Source: Roseburia sp. 1XD42-34
Lineage (GTDB): Bacteria > Bacillota > Bacilli > Bacillales > Amphibacillaceae
DNA length: 61,033 nucleotides
Direction: 5' to 3'
NCBI RefSeq assembly: GCF_009917385.1
Contig: NZ_QWLJ01000025.1
Span: 1-61,033, forward strand
The notes under the pieces were generated by a model that was not told where the DNA came from, did no database searches, and worked only from the letters and a program-made list of their open reading frames with translations. This document shows, piece after piece, positions 27,440 through 36,555 of this stretch. How positions within the stretch are numbered: the stretch's first letter is position 1; each line of letters begins with the position of its first letter. A program made the translations under genes and the position numbers.

Positions 27440-28687
27440 ATGGAGATCCAACAAGTAACGGAAGAGAGAGTCCCTATATCTACAAGTGTTTCGCGTTTAA
27501 AAAAGCCACAAACAGCACTGATTATAGGTGGATTGGTGATTGCTTTTATACTGATAATATATTTATTTGCTACGCAAGCGATGGTACAGCCAATCTTGTT
27601 AGTACTTGGTTTATTATTAGGCTACACGTTATTTCATGCGCGTTTTGGGTTTACTTCGGCATTTCGAAGATTTATGTCAGTAGGTAATGGAGAGGCTTTA
27701 CGTTCACATATGATAATGCTTGCTGTAGCAGTTACACTATTTGCACCAATTCTTGCGTATGGATATTCTTTTTTTGGTACTGAAGTAAGCGGCAGTGTGT
27801 CACCTGTCGGAGTCAGTCTAGTTGTTGGGGCGTTTGTATTTGGGATAGGGATGCAGCTTGGCGGCGGGTGTGCTTCTGGAACCCTATACGCTGTTGGCGG
27901 AGGACGATCCGTCATGTTTGTAACACTCGTTTTCTTTATTATTGGCTCGACCATCGGTGCCATGCATCTTCCGTTTTGGACCAATGATTTACCGAGCTTT
28001 GGAACTATTTCTTTAGCTACCTCTACAGGGCTAGGATACGGTGGAGCATGGATACTGTCTATCCTTCTATTTGGAATTATTACATGGATCACTATCGTAA
28101 TAGAGCGGAAAAAACGACCTCCTAGAATAGCTCCTCTTCCAACGGAACGTGGTTGGAAGCGAATAGTCCGTGGGTCATGGCCTTTATTTGCAGCGGCGAT
28201 TGTATTAGCTGTTTTAAACGCACTTACGCTTATGACTCGAGGAACTCCTTGGGGAATTACATCTGGCTTCGCGCTTTGGGGTTCGAAAATTGCTCAATTA
28301 GTTGGTATAGATGTTGCGAGCTGGGGTTATTGGCAAGGCGAGAATGCTCAAGCATTACAAGCTTCTATTTTTGCTGATTCAACCACTGTGCTGAACTTTG
28401 GTGTCCTGCTTGGTGCTTTCATCGCCTCAGCTGCTGGTGGTTTATTTAAATTTACAAAATTAAATATGAAAAACGTCACTGCATCCGTGATAGGTGGACT
28501 TTTAATGGGGTATGGAGCTCGATTAGCTTTTGGCTGTAACATCGGAGCGTATTTCGGTGGTATTGCCTCATTTAGCTTACACGGTTATATATGGGGACTA
28601 CTAGCTTTAGGCGGTACATTTATTGCCTTATATTTACGACCGTTATTTGGTTTATCTGTACCAAGATCAAAAGATTCGTTTTGTTAG
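27440..28687 (+). CDS. YeeE/YedE-family sulfur (thiosulfate-type) transporter
   Basis: A 415-residue integral membrane protein with about ten helices. The two half-repeats each carry the conserved cysteine motif: GGGCASGTLYAVGGGR near residue 140 and FGCNIGAYFGGI near residue 360. Characterised relatives import thiosulfate through these cysteines; others are linked to selenium or persulfide metabolism, so the cargo is not settled. GAAAGGGTG precedes the ATG. Single gene with its own regulated-looking promoter and terminator; no rhodanese or TusA gene follows, unlike many relatives. Confidence 0.88.
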   Translation: MEIQQVTEERVPISTSVSRLKKPQTALIIGGLVIAFILIIYLFATQAMVQPILLVLGLLLGYTLFHARFGFTSAFRRFMSVGNGEALRSHMIMLAVAVTLFAPILAYGYSFFGTEVSGSVSPVGVSLVVGAFVFGIGMQLGGGCASGTLYAVGGGRSVMFVTLVFFIIGSTIGAMHLPFWTNDLPSFGTISLATSTGLGYGGAWILSILLFGIITWITIVIERKKRPPRIAPLPTERGWKRIVRGSWPLFAAAIVLAVLNALTLMTRGTPWGITSGFALWGSKIAQLVGIDVASWGYWQGENAQALQASIFADSTTVLNFGVLLGAFIASAAGGLFKFTKLNMKNVTASVIGGLLMGYGARLAFGCNIGAYFGGIASFSLHGYIWGLLALGGTFIALYLRPLFGLSVPRSKDSFC

Positions 28688-28692
28688 AGAAC

Positions 28693-28733
28693 AACTGTCG
28701 TTGAAGGAATAGCTTCATACGACAGTTTTTTAC
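28693..28733 (+). terminator. Terminator of the YeeE-type gene
   Basis: AACTGTCGT (28693-28701) pairs with ACGACAGTT (28719-28727), followed by TTTT. Confidence 0.85.
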
Positions 28734-29478
28734 TTCAAAACTGGGTGCGAAAACAGTAGGGAAATATATTATCTCTCTATCGAATAACCCGAGATAAAAT
28801 AATACACCGCAGTTGACCATTCATTTTCATGATGAAGATTTGCAATGAACTTATAACTGTTACAGACACAGCCAAGTATTGCTCTGAGGCACGTGGAAAT
28901 TTCGATTTGATTGCTTGCCCCATTGATATAAGTTGGAGTATATATCAAAAGCAGCCCATAGTATGACGCTCATCCTCACGGAACAAGTGAGGATGGGTAG
29001 ACGATTACTTTTAAACAAGAAACGTATATACTTTATTCTGTAATGTGCTTTTGTTCATCACTTCGTTAATTCTAAATATTGTATAATAACACGGAATCAT
29101 TGTGTGTGTTGTTTATACTGGGGATAGGGAATTCCTTCATACAAGGAAATCATTATGGGAACGGAATTTTTAGGTTGGATACAAATAATTGGTGAGAAGA
29201 TTAACAAGCCTTTAAGAACATCTAGTTTAGAGTGGTGACAGTCCATCCTATCATGGCATTCAAATCATCCGAAAAAGGTGTTTTACGTTATTCCTAGAAA
29301 AAACATGACTTGCTACCTACACTATTTATCTGACCGCAACATGTTATTTTAAAAAAAGTAGAGGAGCTGCCCATGATGGAAAAGAATACTTAGACGATTT
29401 ACTAGTCATTAAATGAAATATTTTACAATGAAGTGAACGGTTGATGGACAAATAGTTACTAATTTTCAGGAGGGAAAC
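28734..29478. other. 745-bp region without a recognisable gene
   Basis: Frames on both strands are short and lack ribosome binding sites. CATCCTCAC..GTGAGGATG (about 28973-28995) is a short inverted repeat. An AGGAGG at 29468 belongs to the next gene. No A or B repeat was seen. It may be a decayed gene region. Confidence 0.4.
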
Positions 29479-30231
29479 ATGGAGCATGAGATCTTTTTAA
29501 ATCGGTTTGCAGAAAGCTGTCAGGAAATATTGCAAGTGAAATTTGTTGGGGTATATTTACACGGTTCCCTCGCCATGGATTGCTACCAAAGGGGAAAAAG
29601 TGATATTGATTTGTTGATTATTGTAAATATGTCTTTACATAAACAAGAAAAAAAGCAACTGATCTATAAGTTTATGCGTTTGGAAGCCGATTACCAAGTT
29701 CAAATTGAAACAAGTATAATTAACATAGATGTACTGTTTCCTTTTCAATTTCCTACACCATTCGAGTTACATTATTCTGCTTTTCATAAACCTCGTTATG
29801 AAAAGGAAGATGGTTACTTATGTGATCAAGGGACAGACCCTGATTTAGCTGCTCATCTCGTAGTAACACTTCATAGAGGGAAGACGATTACTGGCCTGAA
29901 TAAAGAAGAAGTCATACCATCAATTGATACTAAGTATTTTATCTATTCTATTTTGAATGATATAGAAGATGCACAGGTTGCTATCATTCAATCACCAGGC
30001 TATTATATCTTAAATTTATGTCGCACCCTTTACTATTTCCAAGAAGGTGTCATAGCTTCTAAGTTGGAAGGTGGGGAGTGGGCAAAACAAGCCGTCCCGT
30101 TAGGTTGGAAGTTATTGATAAGCCAAGCGTTAGATTATTATCAACAAAAATTAATAAACCCAAGTTGGGATGAGAAATACTTGGTCAACTTTGCTACCTA
30201 TATGATTAAAAGGCTAGAAATGGAGAAATAG
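29479..30231 (+). CDS. Aminoglycoside adenylyltransferase-like nucleotidyltransferase (DUF4111)
   Basis: A 250-residue protein of the AadA/ANT(9) type. The nucleotidyltransferase motif is LHGSLAMDCYQRGKSDIDLLI, with Gly29-Ser30 and metal ligands Asp42 and Asp44; the C-terminal half is the helical DUF4111-like domain (ILNLCRTLYYFQEG, SKLEGGEWA). True members adenylylate spectinomycin or streptomycin, but many chromosomal relatives have no proven resistance function. AGGAGGG lies before the ATG. Single gene with no mobile element next to it, so it is likely chromosomal and old. Confidence 0.85.
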   Translation: MEHEIFLNRFAESCQEILQVKFVGVYLHGSLAMDCYQRGKSDIDLLIIVNMSLHKQEKKQLIYKFMRLEADYQVQIETSIINIDVLFPFQFPTPFELHYSAFHKPRYEKEDGYLCDQGTDPDLAAHLVVTLHRGKTITGLNKEEVIPSIDTKYFIYSILNDIEDAQVAIIQSPGYYILNLCRTLYYFQEGVIASKLEGGEWAKQAVPLGWKLLISQALDYYQQKLINPSWDEKYLVNFATYMIKRLEMEK

Positions 30232-30327
30232 CAAAGGGTGCTATTTCGAGTTGATTTTCTCCCGTAAATTACGGGCTGTAAAATTTATTCTAACGCACAG
30301 ATTTTTTTCACTCATAACATTTGAGGG

Positions 30328-30514
30328 TATATTCCGCATGTAAGGTGTGGAAAGACTCCCGCTCTAAAATCTTGAGTAGACGCAAAAGGATTAAGTAGGT
30401 GAAAACCGTACCTAAATGCCCGATTCGTTCAAGCCTTTAGGTTCTATACCCTAAGCACACCTAACATTCAGTGGGAGATGGAAGAAAACTCCCCTTGAAT
30501 GAAGTTTTACTTTA
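30328..30514 (+). repeat. Repeat B, copy 9
   Basis: ATTCCGCATGTAAGG start; middle hairpin CCTAAATGCCC..GCCTTTAGG; third stem CATTCAGTGGGAG with CTCCCCTTGAATG. The changed base pairs in this stem relative to copies 4 and 7 keep the pairing. It lies after the nucleotidyltransferase gene; the 255 bp to ycnK hold no gene. Confidence 0.75.
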
Positions 30515-30769
30515 ATGGTAATTTATTTGATAATTCTAAGTTTATAGTTTGAAAAGGATACTACTTCCCCTAGGAAGTTCTTTAAAAAACCCCCTCCAAA
30601 GAAATTACAACCCACCCATTAAAACTCACTAGTTATGCTCTTTGTATGTGATAATAGTCACAAACAAGTTCACAAACATGTCATCTAAAATGTATTGCTG
30701 TATTCGGTTACAAATGATATATTTTGTTTTAAGTTGTTAGAATGTGTTTTAGAATGAGAGGAGGTTTCT

Positions 30770-31342
30770 ATGTTACCACTCGAAAGGAAAGCGCGCATTA
30801 AAGAGCTGATTTTGCAAAAGAAAAATTTAAAGATAACGGACTTAAGCAAGATGTTTGGTGTCTCTGAAATGACCATTCATCGTGATGTCAAAATACTAGA
30901 GGAAGAAGGAGTTATCCAAAAAACATTCGGGGGTATTTCTTTAGTGGAGACGGAGGAGGGCAGACAAAACCAGTGTGTCTATTGCAAGAGATCAATTAAT
31001 GAAAAATTAGCTTATCGGTTGATTTTATCTAATCACGATATTGAAGTAGCCTGCTGTGCCCATTGTGGATTGCTTCGTCAACAACAACTTGGAGATAAAG
31101 TGACTCAAGCCATTTGCCCAGATTTTCTTAGACAAACTACCATCAGTGCTCCACTCGCTTGGTATGTTACCGATACTTCTTTACATATGGGGTGTTGCCA
31201 ACCGCAATTACTAACGTTTGAGTTTCGGGAGCACGCAGAGAAATTTGTCAAGGGTTTTGGGGGGGAAGTGTATTCTTTTGAGGAAGCAAAAGAAGTTTTA
31301 ATGAAACAAATGAATGGAACGATGCAATGCAAGCATCACTAA
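30770..31342 (+). CDS. ycnK: Copper-responsive regulator YcnK (DeoR HTH plus NosL-like domain)
   Basis: A 190-residue two-domain regulator. Residues 1-55 are a DeoR-type winged helix (ITDLSKMFGVSEMTIHRDVKILEEEG). Residues about 65-180 are NosL-like with likely metal ligands: Cys69/Cys72 (CVYC), Cys95/Cys96/Cys99 (CCAHC), Cys116, Met140 and Cys142/Cys143 (HMGCCQP). B. subtilis YcnK has the same length and architecture and represses the copper importer gene ycnJ. Here no ycnJ or ycnI follows; instead a YtkA-domain lipoprotein gene starts 29 bp downstream. GAGAGGAGG precedes the ATG. Confidence 0.9.
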   Translation: MLPLERKARIKELILQKKNLKITDLSKMFGVSEMTIHRDVKILEEEGVIQKTFGGISLVETEEGRQNQCVYCKRSINEKLAYRLILSNHDIEVACCAHCGLLRQQQLGDKVTQAICPDFLRQTTISAPLAWYVTDTSLHMGCCQPQLLTFEFREHAEKFVKGFGGEVYSFEEAKEVLMKQMNGTMQCKHH

Positions 31343-31371
31343 CTTGAAGACAAGAAGGGGATTTGTGGACC

Positions 31372-32136
31372 ATGAAAAAAATATGGATGTTTATCGCAGT
31401 CGCTGTTTTATTATTTATAACAGCATGTGGGCAAGGAGAAACAAACGAAAAAGATACTGCTGCTTCAGAAGAAGAACTTAAGGAGTTAAAAGTGGATTTT
31501 AAAGTTCCTGAATCAGCTGAAACAGGTGAAAATGTTGAATTAAAGGCAACTGTAACCTATGGTGAAGAAAAAGTAGCCGATGCTGATGAAGTTGTTTTTG
31601 AAGTTTGGGAAAAAGGGAATAAAGATGACAGTACCAAATTAGATGCAACTAACCACGAAGACGGTACCTACACCGCAAAAATTACATTTGAGAAAGATGG
31701 AGTTTATGAGATGTATGCTCATACCACAGCTAGAGAACTTCATACCATGCCCAAAAAATCTATTACCGTTGGTTCAGGGGATAGCGGACAAACCGAAGAT
31801 ACATCTGAAAATGAGGAACATGCCGATCAGGAAGCTGCTGAAGGCTTTGATCTGCACTTTATGGAACCTGAAAATGTTATTGCAGGGGAAGAAACAGAGC
31901 TCATGGTCCATTTGCAAATGGATGGGAATCCTTTAGAGGAAGCTTCTGTGCGTTATGAAATTGGTCGTAAAGATGCAAAGGAAAAAGAATGGGTAGACGC
32001 GAAAGAAGGTAAAGCAGGTGAATACACTGGTTCTTATGCATTCACAGATGAAGGGAAGTATCAATTAATTATCCATGTGGAAAACGAGGATGATTTACAT
32101 GAGCATGAGGAGTATGAAATTGCTGTGACTAAATAA
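31372..32136 (+). CDS. Lipoprotein with two YtkA-like domains
   Basis: A 254-residue secreted lipoprotein: signal peptide with lipobox LFITAC (Cys19), an acidic spacer, then two copies of an immunoglobulin-like YtkA domain, about residues 38-132 (LKVDFKVPESAETGENVELKATV..) and 160-254 (FDLHFMEPENVIAGEETELMVHL..). Both contain MYAH/IIHV-type histidines; the linkers are His- and Glu-rich. YtkA/FixH-like domains occur in proteins tied to copper handling and cytochrome oxidase assembly. The gene follows ycnK closely, so copper binding outside the cell is a reasonable inference. I chose ATG 31372; the frame is also open from TTG 31363. Confidence 0.82.
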   Translation: MKKIWMFIAVAVLLFITACGQGETNEKDTAASEEELKELKVDFKVPESAETGENVELKATVTYGEEKVADADEVVFEVWEKGNKDDSTKLDATNHEDGTYTAKITFEKDGVYEMYAHTTARELHTMPKKSITVGSGDSGQTEDTSENEEHADQEAAEGFDLHFMEPENVIAGEETELMVHLQMDGNPLEEASVRYEIGRKDAKEKEWVDAKEGKAGEYTGSYAFTDEGKYQLIIHVENEDDLHEHEEYEIAVTK

Positions 32137-32357
32137 AATGTGACTCTAAACAAATTAATTTTACATGCTGCTTTTTTGGAAAAAGATAGTTTGGTTATGT
32201 TATAATTACAGATTTTCCGAACGAGAGCAACGCCTTAGAACTGATATTAACTATTGAGCTTGTATATATTGTACTATGAAGAACCTCTACAGCTAAGCAT
32301 ATAAGTATTTGATAAAAAGGTTTGATAGATAATTGCTGGAAGCTGGTAGCAAATAGA

Positions 32358-32385
32358 AGAGAGACATTGAAACAAATGTCTCTCT
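32358..32385. terminator. Hairpin between convergent genes
   Basis: AGAGAGACATT (32358-32368) pairs exactly with AATGTCTCTCT (32375-32385). It lies between the YtkA lipoprotein gene and floT, which converge, and could serve both, though the U-tracts are poor. Confidence 0.6.
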
Positions 32386-32399
32386 ATTCAACATATAGC

Positions 32400-33950
32400 T
32401 TATTGGTTTTCTACCTCAGCTAATTCCTTATCGTTATCGTTTTCTTCCCTTTGATAGCGTGGTCGATTTAAATCATAGTCAGACGTGGACTGGTGCTTTC
32501 CGCTTATATTTTCCAATAATTCCTTGACATCTATTCCTGATGAAGCTTTGAGCGTTTCCTGTAAACTTGCCATTAAGTTCGTAGCGTAACCGGAAACTTT
32601 GTTGGCTCCACCATCTGCACCATTACCACCTGTATCTACGACGGTAATCTTATCAATATTGGATAGTGGGCTAGCCACTTCTTTTGCATATTCTGGAAGC
32701 ATTTTAATAATCATATCTAAAATCGCTGCTTGGCCGTATTGCTCAAATGCTTGCGCAATTTCTCGTTTTGCTTCTGCTTCTGCTAAACCAGTAAGCCTGA
32801 TAACCTCTGCTTCAGATTCCCCTTGTGCCCGCTGTGAATCTGCTTTAGCAAGACCATCGACACGTACGCGTTCTGCTTCCGCTTTAGCTTCTGCTTCGAT
32901 GCGGTATTGGTTTGCTTCCGCTTCTGTCATTTGCTTCATTTTATTTGCTGAAGCCGCTTGCTCGACAGCATAACGATCAGCATCTGCTTTCTTTTTAACT
33001 TCAGAATCGTATTGCCTTTCACGACGTAAAATCTCTTTTTCCTCTAATTCAATTTGTTTTTGCCGCTCAATAATTTTAATTTGCATCTCTTGTTCTGTAA
33101 CATCTTGTCTTGCTCTTGCTGTTTCCAAATCATAAGCTTGGTCGGCACGAGCTTTTGCAATATCTTGTTCGCGGCGATAATCTGCTGTTTTTAACTGATT
33201 CACTTTTTCTGCTTCAGCGATTTCAGTAGCACGTTCAAGCTCTGCTTTTTTCGCCTCTTTTGCAGCCTCCGCTTGCTTAATTCTTGTTTCTTTGTCTGCC
33301 TCAGCAGTAGCAATATCCGCATCTCGTTTTACTTGGGCAATTCTTGGCTTACCAAGTGAGTCTAAGTATCCGTTTTTATCTTTTACGTCTTTAATGGTAA
33401 ATGAAACAATAATAAGTCCCATTTTCGCCAAATCTTGCGAGGCAACACGCTGTACTTCTTGGGAGAATTTATCCCGATTTTTGTAAATTTCTTCTACTGT
33501 CATAGAACCTAAAATAGACCGAAGATGTCCTTCAAGTACTTCTTTTGCCTCTACTTCGCGATCTTCCTTTGTTTTCCCAAGAAATTGTTCAGCAGCTGTA
33601 GCGATTTCACTTATCGAACCGCCAATTTTTATAATAGCTGTTCCATCAGCCATAACGGGAACACCTTGTTCTGTATACACTTCAGGTGTTGTTACTTCTA
33701 ATTTACTAGATAATAGACTAAGTGGCTCTGCCTGTTGAAAAACAGGTAAAACAAACGTACCACCACCACGAATAATTTTAATTTTATTACCAGATTCATC
33801 GACATGGACATTTTTACCGCCAAGATAGCTTCCGGTGACAATTAATGCTTCATCAGGTCCAGCAGTGCGGTATTTGGAAACAAAAACTCCAATAAGTGCT
33901 ACTAATAAAAATAGGGCAATTCCAATAATAATCCAAAATCCTTCAAACAT
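32400..33950 (-). CDS. floT: Flotillin-like protein FloT
   Basis: A 516-residue membrane scaffold protein that organises functional membrane microdomains. N-terminal hydrophobic hairpin (residues about 4-24), then the SPFH/band-7 domain (SLLSSKLEVTTPEVYTEQGVPV.. to about 200), then a long coiled coil rich in Glu-Ala and Lys repeats (about 200-400), and the conserved C-terminus (IIKMLPEYAKEVASPLSNIDKITVVDTGG). Same family and neighbour as B. subtilis yuaG. It follows yuaF by about 155 bp and is the last gene of the unit. Confidence 0.94.
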   Translation of the reverse strand: MFEGFWIIIGIALFLLVALIGVFVSKYRTAGPDEALIVTGSYLGGKNVHVDESGNKIKIIRGGGTFVLPVFQQAEPLSLLSSKLEVTTPEVYTEQGVPVMADGTAIIKIGGSISEIATAAEQFLGKTKEDREVEAKEVLEGHLRSILGSMTVEEIYKNRDKFSQEVQRVASQDLAKMGLIIVSFTIKDVKDKNGYLDSLGKPRIAQVKRDADIATAEADKETRIKQAEAAKEAKKAELERATEIAEAEKVNQLKTADYRREQDIAKARADQAYDLETARARQDVTEQEMQIKIIERQKQIELEEKEILRRERQYDSEVKKKADADRYAVEQAASANKMKQMTEAEANQYRIEAEAKAEAERVRVDGLAKADSQRAQGESEAEVIRLTGLAEAEAKREIAQAFEQYGQAAILDMIIKMLPEYAKEVASPLSNIDKITVVDTGGNGADGGANKVSGYATNLMASLQETLKASSGIDVKELLENISGKHQSTSDYDLNRPRYQREENDNDKELAEVENQ

Positions 33951-34105
33951 AAAATTCCTCCTTGTATAGTTGGTTTATATAAATATAAAATGTAAAACCG
34001 AAGTGATCAATCTAAGTCAATATGCGACTGGAGTACGTTAGTATATCTGTACCAATGATTTCTATAACACTAAAAAAATACTATAAAAAATAGCTGTAAT
34101 TCAAG

Positions 34106-34654
34106 TTAGCTAAGTTCATCTGCATCTAATTCATTCTTATCATAAGGCTCGACATATAGGACACCTTCCTTTATTTCTAAAATCAGCACTTCGGCTCCCT
34201 CAGGTATCGGCTGGTTATGATAGGCAGTTACAGGTTTGGAAATTCTGCCGCTTTTGCTCTCAATGACGACTTCTCCATAACCGTCAGCTGGGATGGGAAT
34301 GATGATTTTCCCAACACGACCAATTAAAGAATCTTCGGTATAACCAAGCGATTCTTCGGCAGAAGCCAAAGGAATTAAAATAAATACATGTAATATCGTA
34401 TCAAGAATAAGGGCAATAAAAATCGCAGTTATAATAATGAGAAAACTGGACATTGACGTTAAGGTCTCTAGTAAATAACCCGTAGCAGAGAAGAAGGTGA
34501 TAAATGCCAGAATAAGAATAGGATTGGCTATTGGCAACACCTCGCCAATCCCCTCTAATACGTCGCCAAAAAGCATATAAATGATGGTAAGGGCTGCTGC
34601 TATAATAAGCATGTATAAGTAAAGTGTCTCGATTGGCAACCCAAAAAGAGTCAT
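34106..34654 (-). CDS. yuaF: NfeD-like membrane protein YuaF
   Basis: A 182-residue protein with four membrane segments in the first 115 residues (LYLYMLIIAAALTIIYMLFG at the start) and a C-terminal OB-fold typical of NfeD (LIGRVGKIIIPIPADGYGEVVIES). In B. subtilis YuaF is encoded with FloT and influences membrane fluidity domains. I start at MTLFGLP (34654) because AAAGGGGGG lies 7 bp before it. A sigma-W promoter precedes it. Confidence 0.9.
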   Translation of the reverse strand: MTLFGLPIETLYLYMLIIAAALTIIYMLFGDVLEGIGEVLPIANPILILAFITFFSATGYLLETLTSMSSFLIIITAIFIALILDTILHVFILIPLASAEESLGYTEDSLIGRVGKIIIPIPADGYGEVVIESKSGRISKPVTAYHNQPIPEGAEVLILEIKEGVLYVEPYDKNELDADELS

Positions 34655-34694
34655 ATGTATTCCCCCCTTTTTATCATTAATCATTTACTTACAA

Positions 34695-34721
34695 TACGAA
34701 CAAAATGTATGAAAAGTTTCA
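34695..34721 (-). promoter_or_regulatory. Sigma-W promoter of yuaF-floT
   Basis: Reading on the minus strand, TGAAAC (34721-34716), 17 bp, then CGTA (34698-34695): the consensus of the extracytoplasmic sigma factor SigW. The homologous B. subtilis operon is known to be SigW-dependent. Confidence 0.8.
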
Positions 34722-34747
34722 AATTATGTCATAATTAATTAATTTAG

Positions 34748-34945
34748 TAAATAATGTGCTGTTCGCATCCTCTTTAGGAGTTAAATAAACTTGTAATATT
34801 ACAAGTTTAAGTAGGAGATAGCAATCTAAATACTCCTAATGTTACATACCATACAAGGACTTTATGTCATAACGGTTAGAGTGCGAACAACAAAGAAGGT
34901 GATGGATACACTACTAGTTTTATGGAAGATTCGCTTTCATTAATC
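34748..34945 (+). repeat. Repeat B, copy 10 (decayed)
   Basis: Recognisable by TTTAGGAGTTAAATAAAC, ACAAGTTTAAGTAGGAGATAGCA and the final AAGATTCGCTTTCATT; the hairpins are largely eroded and AT-enriched. It lies just upstream of the yuaF promoter. Confidence 0.5.
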
Positions 34946-35032
34946 ATTACATCAAGTTTTCCATTCCTTTAATAATTATCCATCCATCTCCAAAAAGCCT
35001 CCCCTTAGCTAAATAGGCAGGAATTGGAACTG

Positions 35033-35217
35033 TTACTCTCGTATGTAAGGTACCGTAAGACTCCTACTTCAAGATATTGAGTGGATACAAGGTCTAAGTG
35101 GGAGAAAACATTACCTAAATGCTCATTTCGTTCAAGGGCATTTAGATTATACCCGGCGGTGCTAACATTCAGTAGGAGATAAAAGAAAACTCCTACTGAA
35201 CGAAGTTTCACTTTATC
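35033..35217 (+). repeat. Repeat B, copy 11
   Basis: TCTCGTATGTAAGG start, TTTATC end (35212-35217). First hairpin CTCCTACTT/AAGTGGGAG, second ACCTAAATGC/GCATTTAGAT, third CATTCAGTAGGAG/CTCCTACTGAA. Two B copies (10 and 11) stand about 90 bp apart here. Confidence 0.8.
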
Positions 35218-35247
35218 AAATGGGACAACTTTTCGAAACGGTACAGC

Positions 35248-36360
35248 TTAATTTTCAGAAGTTACTTTTTCCGCGTTATGATAATATTCACCAATTACTT
35301 CTCCTAAAGCCTTAGAGGTGTTGGAAAGCTCTTCTTTATTGTTATCCACACCACCGACTTCAATTAAAATGGATTTTTTAGATAGATCTTGATTATAAAC
35401 ACCGTTTCCATCAGATCGATCCTTTAAAAAGATCCCCCTGCTTATTCCTGGATACTTTGCTTCTAGCTTCGCATTTAGATTTTCTACAAAGGCTAGATTT
35501 TCTTTATAATTTTCGTGTTCTGCGCCAACAACAAAATAGAGCTTTGCATAAGCATTGTCATTAATAGTAATGGTAGTTATATCCTCCCGCTGGGCATCGC
35601 GGTGAATATCAATAAAATATTGCATCCTATCATTGCTTGCCATCGCTTCTTCCACCATACTTCGCGATAACCGATAAGAGTCATAGTAATCCCAGCCTCT
35701 TTCGTGCAGAGCGGCAGTGACATTTGTTCTGTCATGGAATGTAGGGATTCCTTGCTTTTCCAGTTGTTCTGTTAGCAACGAACCTACGGCAACAATATTT
35801 TTTGTGTTATCTGTGCTGGAAGCTTGTGAAGGTTTCTGTTTATCTTCTCCTAATAATGGCAAAAAAGCTTCCCAGCTATGGCTATGATAGACGTATATTT
35901 CTGCTTCTTCTTGATTAGTTCTATTTTTATCCTGTTGCTTTTCTTCTTCAGGCTCTTCTTTTAACAATTCTTCAAAATCTGGTGGTGGCGATTCAATCGG
36001 CATTGTTTCTTCTCCAGATTCGTTGGCAACTATTGGTAGTTGAACTTCTGGATTTCTTCCTGGAAGTGCTAAATCTAATAAACTCGTAAAATTTCTAGGT
36101 GAAACGCCAGAGGCAGCTTCCAATAGTAGTTTGGGCCAATCGGGTTTCTTTATATCATTAGCTTCAAGTGTTGTTTCTAGTAGTGGAATTTCTGTACTCA
36201 TTGCGGTAAAGAGTGCATCGGAAAAATGAACGGATTCCGTAATTTCATCAACTAATGGCAGTCGAAAAAAATGGTGCTGGAACTTAGGTAAGGTTAAAAA
36301 TGTGATTAAGAAAAATAGGATAGTCATAGCGGATAATCCAGTAAATAATATTCGTCGCAT
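35248..36360 (-). CDS. spoIIP: Stage II sporulation protein P (SpoIIP)
   Basis: A 370-residue membrane-anchored amidase and endopeptidase that degrades peptidoglycan during engulfment of the forespore, working with SpoIID and SpoIIM. N-terminal transmembrane segment (about 8-26); an acidic, proline-rich linker (about 115-155); catalytic domain with YHSHSWEAF (159-166, zinc ligands His and Glu), IDIHRDAQRE, and SKKSILIEVGGVDNN near the end. It is not next to gpr as in B. subtilis, so it may be a second or relocated copy. It is transcribed away from the ugp operon. Confidence 0.92.
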   Translation of the reverse strand: MRRILFTGLSAMTILFFLITFLTLPKFQHHFFRLPLVDEITESVHFSDALFTAMSTEIPLLETTLEANDIKKPDWPKLLLEAASGVSPRNFTSLLDLALPGRNPEVQLPIVANESGEETMPIESPPPDFEELLKEEPEEEKQQDKNRTNQEEAEIYVYHSHSWEAFLPLLGEDKQKPSQASSTDNTKNIVAVGSLLTEQLEKQGIPTFHDRTNVTAALHERGWDYYDSYRLSRSMVEEAMASNDRMQYFIDIHRDAQREDITTITINDNAYAKLYFVVGAEHENYKENLAFVENLNAKLEAKYPGISRGIFLKDRSDGNGVYNQDLSKKSILIEVGGVDNNKEELSNTSKALGEVIGEYYHNAEKVTSEN

Positions 36361-36555
36361 TTAAGGTCAGCCTTTCTTTGTTTCTTCCCTATATTCTATG
36401 CAATGGAGTCTTTTTAATAGAACGAGCAATATATCAATGAAGTATATGAAATATTAAGGTAATGTAATAATAGTTAAAATATGGTAAAATTTATGTAAAA
36501 AACGCGAACAACGATATAAAACTATGTTTAAATGAACATGATGAGGAGGGAAAGA

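Noticed and set aside
29479..30231. Recently acquired antibiotic resistance gene
   Set aside because: The nucleotidyltransferase fold is clear, but no integron, IS or plasmid feature is near it and base composition matches the neighbours, so recent transfer is not supported.
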